A stretch of 64,000 bases of DNA from Girardinichthys multiradiatus (taxonomy: Eukaryota; Chordata; Actinopteri; Cyprinodontiformes; Goodeidae), in NCBI RefSeq assembly GCF_021462225.1, contig NC_061797.1:22095093-22159092 (forward strand), given 5' to 3'. This document shows, piece by piece, positions 41,601-54,500 of the stretch. The stretch's first letter is position 1. Each line of letters begins with the position of its first letter. Made by a program: the position numbers and the translations under genes. The notes under the pieces are model-generated. The model was given only the letters and a program-made list of their open reading frames with translations. It made no database searches and was not told the DNA's origin.

Positions 41601-43657
41601 TACATGTAGAAAAACATGTGAAAACTGGATTACATGTTTAAAGCTGATCTACAAACTAACACAACTCAGCGGACCAGCGAGCACAAACGTTTTAGCGTGT
41701 TTGCCTTCATGAAGATGCAAAATTTAAGATAAATAACCCAAACGCGCAAATTTATGGGAGGAGGATATGCAAATGTAATATTTTACTACCCGCAATGCGA
41801 TTTATCAATATGAAATGGATTGCTTGTGCTGTTTTTGCGTCTATATTTAGCACTTTTGAAAGGCAGGTCCGAAGTGGCACACAAAAATATTGTGCCATGT
41901 TATTTAACAAACAAAACTGAACATTAAAAGCCACCAGAGACCAGAAAACCATCATGGAACCAAAGGGACATTGAATCTCACAAATTTCGGGAGGGGGCAG
42001 TGGGGTAATGACAGCAAAATGTAAATATAGCTGTATTTTGACGTACGTCTGGAAGTGGCTTTCAGATTTTCTAGGTTTCATAATTGATATTTCAGAGTTT
42101 AACTGCAATATTTTTATGTTTTTACTATTGTTTTGCAGAACTTTGAGATAGTTACATAAATTTTATTTTTTATTATTATTACCTCCTCCCAACTTTTTGG
42201 CTTCAAACTTTATCTTTCTCTGCTCTCGGACACTCTCCATGGTGACAGCCAGGAGCACACGCAATTTCCTCATTTAAATAGGGTGGTCTGCACCTGTTAT
42301 CTATTGCACACGCAACCTTTTTAGATCACGTGCAACACGCCCGCTTATTGCAAGTGCTTTTTTTCCACAAGCAATTTTGCACTCCTTATTTGGAATCTTT
42401 GAAGATCAGGCCCTTAATGTAGAAAGGGAAGTAGGAATTGCTGAGTCACTGTGTATCTTTATATCTTTTCTGGGGATCAAAAGAGAAGGCAGAAAGGCAG
42501 CAACTCCGCTTAGGTGAAGAAAATGATCAATTTCCTTTCAGTATTAAATTGAAAAATCAGACTGATATGTTTTGAGTTGGGGCTGCTAGAGTTGAGAGGG
42601 TGGACTCTTGGCTCAGAGTCGATTTGAAAGGCAACAATAAGTTGTGTAGGAAGAGGCAAAAAATGAGTGATGACAAATTTACCTACATGTTTTTATTGTG
42701 CACGTAGACGTGAAACTCTCATATTAATTAAAAATTGCAGAATTTCTGAAAACCTTACAGTCTCATAATGCAGTGTGTCAAATCAGCTGATTCTAAAATG
42801 AACATCAGTCAGTCAGTCATTGTCTACCGCTTATTCCATAGTGGGTCACGGGGGAGCTGGTGCCTATCTCCAGCAGTCTATGGGCAAGAGGCAGGGTACA
42901 CCCTGGACAGGTCACCAGTCCATCACAGGGCAACACACAAACAACCATGCACACACTCATTCATACACCTAAGGGCAATTTAGAGTTACCAATTAACCTA
43001 ACAGGCATGTCTTTGGACTGTGGGAGGAAGCCAGAGTACCCGGTGAGAACCCACGCATGCACGGGGAGAACATGCAAACTCCTTGCAGAAAGACCCCCGG
43101 CCAGGAATCGAACCCAGGACCTTCTTGCTGCAAGGCAACAGTGCTACCAACTGCGCCACCGTGAACATTTTGTGGTAAAATCAAAAAGCTTAAACTGTCT
43201 GTCTTCTGCGAGAACGTTAAACCTTCAATAGTGTTGCTTAAGGGAAGCATTGCCCTAAACTGACCTAAACTGCTCCAGAGAGGGTTGGGTTTTTGGAAAA
43301 ACTCAAAACCAGCACCACTCACCGCGGGCCATATCATGCCTGCATACGAGTCCAGACCCTCTTCAATTACAATCTCATGACCGACATAGTTGTACACCTC
43401 GTTGCTCACTCTGCTGTAAAAATATGGAGCCCAGGCCATCAGTTCCTGTTTGTTCCCAACATCTAAATCCTCTTTTTGTGAATAATCTGAAAGAAATAAA
43501 AGTGATAATTTTACAACCATTGTGGAATGGGTCAAACATAGAAACCACAATGGTTAAAGCTACCTTTATCCTCCTCTTCATTGTCTTTAGCCTCATCTTC
43601 CTCCTCTATGCTGACACAGCTCGCTTCTTCCACAAATGGCGAACACATAGTTTCCAT
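38694..43657 (-). CDS. Tandem-domain METTL21C-like protein-lysine methyltransferase (two domains in one reading frame)
   Basis: METTL21C belongs to the class-I, SAM-dependent MTF16 lysine methyltransferases, reported to act in muscle on VCP or alanyl-tRNA synthetase. Minus-strand exons: 43657-43564, 43486-43323, 41252-41135, 41056-40409, 39839-39691, 39599-39482, 39136-38694; total 577 residues. Domain 1 spans roughly residues 32-252, with SAM motif LEIGAGTG (109-116) and post-II DVVY (186-189). An acidic Glu/Asp linker occupies 253-341. Domain 2 spans 342-577, with LELGAGTG (414-421) and DVVY (491-494). The join rests on phase: exon 4 ends after one base of a codon (donor GTCAGT) and the next exon starts with two, and no separate start codon exon for domain 2 was found. 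Without that splice, exon 4 reads on to a stop at 40344, giving a single-domain form. Two separate genes remain possible. Confidence 0.72.
41582..42413. mobile_element. Non-autonomous DNA transposon (MITE), probably PIF/Harbinger
   Basis: An 832-bp segment inside intron 2 of the mettl21c-like gene. The left end GGGCCTGATCTTTAAGATT (41582 onward) is matched by the complement at the right end (to 42413), with the first 12 bases identical. The 3 bp outside are TGA and TTA, close to the TTA/TAA target duplication of Harbinger elements. There is no transposase frame inside. Superfamily is inferred from the 3-bp target site and the remembered look of such fish elements. Confidence 0.68.
42806..43161 (-). 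mobile_element. tRNA-derived SINE (mermaid-like), copy 2
   Basis: Same family and orientation as the copy at 13327, in intron 2 of the mettl21c-like gene. The tRNA-like head is on the right, slightly truncated (ends CACCG), and the (TGAC)n tail is on the left. A 7-bp target duplication TGAACAT occurs at 42799-42805 and 43162-43168. Confidence 0.9.
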
Positions 43658-43774
43658 TTGAAGCCCTTTGTGGTATTAGGAAGAAGGTAGTTTTCATTAG
43701 ATTTTAATTTGTAATTATCATTTGAGCCTCTATTATATTAAGCAAACAAAACTGTGATTAAAACAATGTTACAT

Positions 43775-43779
<5 letters not shown>

Positions 43780-43807
<28 letters not shown>
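43780..43807. repeat. (TA)n microsatellite
   Basis: About 13 to 14 TA units between the first coding exon of the mettl21c-like gene and its putative promoter. Confidence 0.95.
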
Positions 43808-43961
43808 ACAAAATCAGATTTTTTACCTGTTAGTTTTGATCCAATACTGCTTTAATTCCAATGAAAGAGGGCCCCGACTGCCTGTGGATACCTTGGACTG
43901 CGATGTTATAGACGCTCAGCATCCAACAGGACACTCCCATCATCATTACAAGGGCAGTGGG

Positions 43962-44132
43962 GTATTTTTAGAGCTGCGCTCAAAAGGAATAAACATAAGC
44001 CTCAGCAGAGGGCACAAAGTTTCAAATGCACAAACAACGAAGAGATGGAGGAGGAGCCGATATAAAGGAGGGAATGTTAAGTCAGCTGAGCGCTTGCTTC
44101 AGAACCTGTCTGCTGGTGGTCCAAAGCAGCTG
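43962..44132 (-). promoter_or_regulatory. Candidate muscle promoter: MEF2-like site plus two E-boxes
   Basis: Upstream of the mettl21c-like gene, the minus strand has CTAAAAATAC at 43971-43962, fitting the MEF2 consensus YTAWWWWTAR except for the last base, and the E-box CAGCTG at 44083-44088 and 44127-44132. These are 300-475 bp from the start codon. MEF2 and MyoD-type sites together are a hallmark of muscle genes, and METTL21C is a muscle-expressed family. The sites are seen; their function is inferred. Confidence 0.45.
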
Positions 44133-44179
44133 GTGGACCATCTGCAGAGTACCAGACAGGGGAGAGCTTTAACCTAAGA

Positions 44180-44999
44180 CGATACGTAAAGAAGAATACA
44201 AACCTATAAAAAATTACATTTGTTTAGGTTCAGAACAGAGCAGATAGATGATGGTGGTGCAACAATTTTACTCGGTTGACCCGGTCTAATACATTCAGAA
44301 AACACAACAGTGGTTTTAGCCCTGCAGAAAATCAACCCAGGACAGGATTTGTGTTTGGCCTGATGGCATCTTGGCAGAGAGTGGGCAAATGTGTATGTGT
44401 TGTCACCAAAGTGTTGACCTCATTTGACCCCAATAAGTAGGGACTGACAATGAACACTTGCTAAATATGTCATGATAGAAAAGATTACCAATAATGTCAT
44501 GCATGATGGCAATCAGAAAACCTCTTACTTCATGGAAAACGTTCAACACCTCCAATGCATAGATTAAAACTATTAACTGTGACAGAATGCAATTTTATTT
44601 TTATTTTTAAACCAAGAAAACTTTGTATTTTTTATCTAACATACCTGTGTCAAAAAAGTGGGAAATAACTATAGTCCCTGTTAGTAAACATTTAATCTGC
44701 AAAGATGAACTAATACAAGGGTGGGGCAGTGGAGCAAAACAAATACTCTATTTAAAATGAATCATGTAGTCTGGAATGCCTGAAATGTTACTTGCTTGCT
44801 TTTTCTGCCATGGCCTTGAGCAGAGCTAGAGGGTAACAGGATCAGGCTGGAAGGCATCCTGCACGTATCAAGCTCCAGAGGAAATAAGGGGGCTCCACTG
44901 TCAACAAAATCAGATGTCCCTCACCTGCATTTCTACATAAAGCATCACCTACCAGGATCATGAATTTTCATCTAGATATTTGCTTTTTAAATCTAGAAT
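44180..44999. other. Intergenic, nothing recognised
   Basis: Between the candidate promoter and a LINE end. No exon or structured repeat recognised. Confidence 0.5.
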
Positions 45000-45486
45000 C
45001 TTTTTTTTTCGTTCTTCGTGTTAACACAGAGGCAGTGAAAAGAGTGACAAAGTCATCTCCCTCAAATCTACTCTGCGTACCCAAAACCAGAACCAAACAT
45101 GGAGAAGCAGCTTTTAGTTCTTATGCTCCACTCATCTGGAATAAACTGCCAGAAAACTGTAAAAGCGCCAAAACCCTAAGTTGCTTTAAATCAAGATTAA
45201 AAACTTTTTTGTTTAGAGTGGCCTTTGACTGGGCCATCTAGGCATGATTAGTTGCATTTTCAGTCCAATTTTCCTTTCATTTTCTTGTCCATCATTCTAT
45301 TCTCTTTATTTTATTTTACTTTTTTTAAATTACCTCTGTTGTTTGATTTTATCATTTGATTTGTTTTCCTGTGTCTGTATCTGTGTTTATTTGCTTTGTG
45401 ATTGTATTATAATTGTATGTACAGCGTTTGATTGTCTCGTTGCTGAAAAGCACTATATAAATAAACTTACCTTACCTTACCTTACC
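45000..45486 (+). mobile_element. LINE 3' end (CR1/L2-like) with (CTTAC)n tail
   Basis: At 45050-45240 the plus strand encodes the last part of a LINE reverse transcriptase: KHGEAAFSSYAPLIWNKLP followed by TLSCFKSRLKTFLF and a stop. A T-rich 3' UTR follows, ending CACTATATAAATAAA and a pentanucleotide tail of about four CTTAC units (45466-45486). The copy is 5'-truncated. It differs from the 17564 element in both protein and tail, so it is another family. Confidence 0.82.
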
Positions 45487-46014
45487 AAAGTGAGCAGATA
45501 TTTCCAGGAGGCCACATACAGTCTTCAGCTGTTGGGTATTTATTTGTCTTGATAAAGGCAGTTATTTATTACCCACCAGCTTAGAGAACCTGCTTCCCTT
45601 TAACCCAGCTCTACAACGCTCCTATCGTTCTAGAGCCAAGTGACACGCATCCACCAGAACTACCACAAATGACAGGACAGAAAACAACCTGGAAAACCTG
45701 GAGTGATTTGGTATCATCAAAGTATTGGATTTAACAGGTCACATTTATGGTGGCTGGCTCTAACTTACGCTTTCCAATATAATTAAACTAACTGGTGAGT
45801 TTCCAAAATATGGAAGAAACTGTGCTCAGCACTGGTGTTCAAGTTACTGAAGCAGCATGTATAATACCAAATAAAGGGGTGATATGGGTGTGCCATTTAA
45901 TTTGACCTCCTAAAAGTGCTGAGCTGAAAAACAACATCAGCAACAAGACTTGATGATTTTACCTTAAAATGAATGTATGTCTCTCGAAGTTGTTGCATCT
46001 TCACAAGTCGGATT
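45487..46014. other. Intergenic, nothing recognised
   Basis: No gene or repeat recognised. Confidence 0.5.
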
Positions 46015-46110
46015 ATCAGTTCAGTTCATCTATATAGTGGCAATTCACAAAAACTGTCATCTCAAGTCACTTTCTAAAACAAACAGATCCAACTTAGATA
46101 CCAACATGTA
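46015..46110 (-). mobile_element. Short L2-like LINE 3' tail, minus orientation
   Basis: TCAGTTCAGTTCATCTATAT and the following GGCAATTCACAAAA...CTCAAGTCACTTT are the reverse complement of the 3' terminus found at 19190-19257 (CCTTGAGACAAC, GAATTGGCGCTATATAAATA). A short, diverged, 5'-truncated insertion. Confidence 0.7.
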
Positions 46111-46249
46111 GGATAAGAATAGTCCAATCAGATGCATTACAGTTTATCAAAATTTGTTTATAATGCCAGTTTTTAAAACGCTAACTCCCTAAAGAAATGG
46201 GCATTGAGTGATCTTAAGTGTGCACAGAACGTTCAATATGTTTCATTCA

Positions 46250-46690
46250 TTTAGGGAGAACCCAGAACAACATCTAAAGCACAGCAGGCCAGTGTCTCCT
46301 CAGCCAAGGTCAGTGTTCATGATAGGAAAGAGACTGGGCTAAAAGGGAATCTAAGGGACAATTACAAACCAAAATGATTGCTGAGCAAAAACAACAAAAG
46401 GCCCCTCTCATTTAATAAAAAAAAACATATTCAAAAAATACTCTTTGGACACAGCATTTCAGAAAAATGTAGTCACACCTTTAGTCAAACATAGTGGTGG
46501 TAATGTGATCGTCTGGGGCTGCTTTGCTGCTTTAGAACCCAGAAAAGTTGCATTAACTGATTTAATGGAACAATGACTTCTGCTCCCTAAAAGAAAACCC
46601 TGAAGGAGAATCTTGGGCCATCAGTTTGACCTTTACACAGCAGGAAAATGACCGGAAGCACACCAGCAAACCCGCCCTTAAATGAATTAA
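46250..46690 (+). pseudogene. Degenerate Tc1-like transposase
   Basis: The plus strand from about 46487 reads VKHSGGNVIVWGCFAA, the well-known VKHGGG.VMVWGCF catalytic-domain motif of Tc1 transposases. It is followed, with stops, by traces of the L/QDNDPKHTS region (GACCGGAAGCACACCAGCAA at 46650). The stretch at 46258-46380 matches the preceding helix-turn-helix and linker DNA, but the part between is deleted. Stops and frameshifts make it inactive; terminal repeats were not located. Confidence 0.8.
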
Positions 46691-47046
46691 CTAGATTATC
46701 TGCCATTTATAGTACAAACATAAACATGCTGCATGCACTGTAAAGGGAATCAGTCATGAAATAACCAACGCAGAGACTCAAGCCTAACCAAGTCTTAACT
46801 TTTTTAAGCGACAAAAAACAGAATGAATTTGAAAAATAATACACAAAACAGCATACAGCATTGTAGTGTTTAATTGAAAAAGTAATTACAGAATTATGTC
46901 TAACATTCAAATAAAGTAATTTTCAATTAAAATAATGAAGTAGCATGACTGTGCATTTCTATATGTGTGCTGATAGCATTGTAAACAATGAATCAAAGGT
47001 GAGACACAACTTTATAGTAAACATTCAATGTTCTGGTTATTTGAGC
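46691..47046. other. mettl21e 3' flank, nothing else recognised
   Basis: AT-rich DNA directly beyond the stop codon of the minus-strand METTL21 gene; presumably its 3' UTR. No clear AATAAA was found in the first 70 bp. Confidence 0.45.
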
Positions 47047-50759
<3,713 letters not shown>

Positions 50760-51536
50760 GTCTGAAGGAGAAAAAGCGTGACCTAAACAGGACATGTTAC
50801 TATGTATGAGCCAAATGCAGTATGTGCCTTGAGGTCATAGGTGAATCTCTTGAAAATATGGGTCACAGTGGATGCTGATCACCTCTATGGTTTTAGGTTA
50901 CACACAAAGACAGTGTTTAAAAAGTTCTCGTCCAGCATTCCTAGCCTCAGATCCTGCCCACATTTCCAGCTCTCTCCGGTCAAACTCAAAGCCTCGTCTA
51001 AAGCAGAAATCTGACCGACAACAGCAGCTGCTCTGCTGTTGATGGACGGGAAATGAAGGGGGAGGGGTGTTGCTGAGTTTTAATTACAGGAGAATGAGTA
51101 AAATATATTTTTTTAAAGTATATTTTCTCCCTGATTCTTACATTAGAGATGCAGCTAATGGTTATTTGTTTTTACTTAAAAGTCGATATTTTGGTTTATA
51201 CAAGCGTTTATTTACATAAAAAGACGTGGCTGATCAGTGTAAATGAGGGGAGGATGAGGATACATCAAGGAATTCAATACTTTAGACTTGTACCTTTTTT
51301 AGTGTTGACATAGCAGAGAAAGAAATGTGGCACATAGCTGGGGAAAAAAATACAAACATTCAATGGAAACTAACATTGTTTTCATACTGATATCTTCTCA
51401 GTAGCCTTAATGTTTATAAAAAAAGACATATTGCATATTACAAAAAAGACTCAGTTCATCATTTATTTTCAGAAATTCCAGCTGGTTTCACATTTAATAT
51501 CACAAGTTTGGGCACATTTATGTAAAGTTGAGTTTC
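50760..51536. other. Space between mettl21e start and ercc5 end
   Basis: Contains the mettl21e 5' flank (with CAGCTG near 51030) and the ercc5 3' UTR. A minus-strand AATAAA (TTTATT at 51462-51467) lies about 70 bp past the ercc5 stop and is a likely polyadenylation signal. No other gene is visible. Confidence 0.6.
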
Positions 51537-54500
51537 TTAAAGCTTCTTTCCTCTTCCTCTCGAGCGTTTTCCTCCGCGGCCTCGTCTGTTGCCCTCGAAC
51601 ACAGATCGGGCGGTAACCATCTCAACATCCCTGCCTTCGTCGCTGTCCTCACCAGAGCTGCTGCTGCTACTGTTCCTCCTGACCTTCTGAGGTAGTTTTT
51701 CTGTAGATTGATGACCAATTGTTGCCGTGAAGGATCCCTGCCCTGTACGGCAGACATCTCTGAGGGATGTAACAGTAGAATCAGCGTCCGACTCTGAAAC
51801 TAGGAAACCTCCACCTGTCCCTGGGCGCTCATCTTCTTTCTGTTCATCTGTGTTCTTTAGATTTACTTTCCTGGATTTGGATGGGGAAGGTGTTTCATCT
51901 TCGCTACTTTCACTCTCCCCTGCGTCCCTCTCCTTTCTCTTCAGGCATGTGACGGCTCGGCGGAGTCGCTGACTGCGGATTGCCTGCTTTTCCTGTTGCT
52001 CCAAGCGGAAGAATGAGTCTATTCGGAGCTGAGTCTACAATAAAAACAGTGACAGAAAATAGCAGGAGTGTCTGTTTTGGTGAATTCCAAGCACTAACTT
52101 CAGCATACATTAAAAATATTTAGGAATTTAAATGCCAGTTTAATGTTTCTGTGTTTTTTTCCTTTAGCACAACATGAGAAGTAGATTTTTTTCCCTCGTT
52201 TGGCTTTTTATCCGAGTCCAGGAGCAACATTGATTCTGCATAGTTTCATATTTTTGTGCAAAGATTTTTTTCCCACACAACATGTCCACATTTACAGTAC
52301 GCGAAAACATATATTTAACTAGCGGAAAACAATGAAACACTTTGGGGATTTTAAAACAGGTGAATGGGAAAAAATGTAAAAACAGAAAACAAATCAAAAG
52401 TGTAACAGTGTTTCTGAACCCTGGTCCTCAGGGCCCACTGTCCTGCATATTTTAGATGTGTCTCTGCTCCAGCACACCTGATTCAAATGATTGCATGATC
52501 TCCTCAGCATGCCATCTACTGCTGGAGAAACATGTTTAATAAAAATAATAAAATACATTTTAAATGGTAATTAATGGCCTACAAGAACCTGTAGGGACAC
52601 AGATTGCTCTATTTTATTTAAAATGCAAAAGCACAGCCAAAGTTATGCAAAAAGAAAATAAAAAAAAGAAAAATGTCAAGTTTAAATAACTTAATAATCA
52701 CCACAGTAAATTTGTCATTTTCAGCTTTTGGCTCTTTTTTTTTCCCATTCTTGGCAGTTTGATTTTCCAGCTACTACAACTATGTTTAGCCTTGCAAATA
52801 GAAAAGCTTCTCATTAGCAAAATGCCTACAACTCCTTCATGGATCCCGCTTTACCAGAGAAACAGGAACGGTTAACTAATTAGTTACTTATTCAGCTTTT
52901 ATCCAACTTTGTTCAAACCCTAAGCACAACTTAATCATCAGTTTTAGAAAATAGTAGCGAACGTTTTGGTTTCATATCATATCAGCAGCATTAGCTATAT
53001 TGTGGCACCAATCTAATATGGAGGTAACCCCATCGGAGTTGGAAAGGTGCCTCAGTTACCTGCTGGGTGTTGATCTGTTTAATCACAGGTTGGAGAGTCT
53101 CCTCCGTCTTTCTGGTGCTCCAACCAAAACGACTCAGGCAGAATGTAAGGAAGTGGTCAAGAACATTTTTACGTTTATAAAAACACAAGGAGGCACAGAA
53201 TACATCGAGATGTAATAGGTGTGATTTGGTTTTAGGGCCATACTGGTAACTATGGTTAAATCATGCCAACCGACTATGATAAATGACAGAGATAATTTGA
53301 AACATGGAAAATGAATAAATAAATTGGATCATTAATTAATTAAATAATTATGTCAGTCAGTCATTTTCTACCGCTTATTCCATAGTGGGTCGCGGGGGAG
53401 CTGGTGCCTATCTCCAGCAGTCTATGGGCGAGAGGCGGGGTACACCCTGGACAGGTCGCCAGTCCATCGCAGGGCAACACACAAACAACCATGCACACAC
53501 TCATTCATACACCTAAGGGCAATTTAGAGTTACCAATTAACCTAACAGGCATGTCTTTGGACTGTGGGAGGAAGCCGGAGTACCCGGTGAGAACCCACGC
53601 ATGCACAGGGAGAACATGCAAACTCCATGCAGAAAGACCCCCGGCCGGGAATCGAACCCAGGACCTTCTTGCTGCAAGGCAACAGTGCTACCAACTGCGC
53701 CACCGTGCAGCCCATAATTATGTTTACAAGCAATTTAAATGAGATTCCTTAAATGAATGTGCTGTTATGGCGCCCGGTGTTGTAGTAGCAGTAGAGCACA
53801 TGACCCGTATACGGAGGCCTCAGACCTCAGCGCAGCCATCCTGGGTTCTAGTCCCGACCCAAGAGACCTGTGCTGCATGTCCTCCTCCTCTCCCCAACCC
53901 TCGTCCTTTCTGCCTACTTTGAAAAAAAATAACATGAATAAAGGCCACTAGTGCCACCAAAAAGCAAAAAACACAATGAGGTGGTAGCTTATCAAACAAA
54001 TGTTTGGGTCTAACTTCATTACAAAACCATTGCACAAACATAGGAAGGATATTCTTTGATCATGTCAAGTTGTGGGCGCCCCCAGCTGAAGGAGGTTTCT
54101 GACTGATCAACAGCGGGCTGGAGGTAAGCCTGAGCCACCGCAGGGTTGGGGAAGCCAGGCTGAAGTTTCAGTTCCCTCAATTTCTTCTTCACCTTCGTAT
54201 CTCTGGGATCATCTGTCAGACGCTTTTTCTCCTGAGCCTCAGACCACCAATTACTGCAGGGACAAAAAAAAAAGGTAGACAATAATTACTCCTTTATTTA
54301 AAAAAAAAAGAATCAAAAAGTGGTAGGTGTACAGTGCTGTGTGGAATAGAAAAAACAAACCTTAGCTGTGTTAGTGGCTCCAGGCCTGGCCCTGGAAACT
54401 CATTCAGTATCTCCATGCCGGTCACATATCCGACCCCTGGAACGCCCTCTGTGTAGTCACTACCAAGCAGGTAAGCCAGATTGATCATTTTTGTCCTGTC

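Larger units (their letters stand above)
53145..54052 (-). other. ercc5: U12-type AT-AC intron of ercc5 (intron 13)
   Basis: Exon 13 ends after GA at 54053 and the intron starts ATATCCTTCC, the U12 donor consensus. It ends in AC at 53146-53145, with branch-site-like TTCTTGAC about a dozen bases upstream. Joining GA to A.TTC.TGC gives E-F-C at the exact place where human XPG has REFCQ, then RFGW. No GT-AG alternative restores this frame. Human XPG is, as I recall, reported to carry an AT-AC intron at the same place. The intron holds two SINEs. Confidence 0.93.

Noticed and set aside
43836..44177. 113-codon open frame on plus
   Set aside because: No family resemblance, and it overlaps the putative upstream regulatory region of the minus-strand methyltransferase gene.
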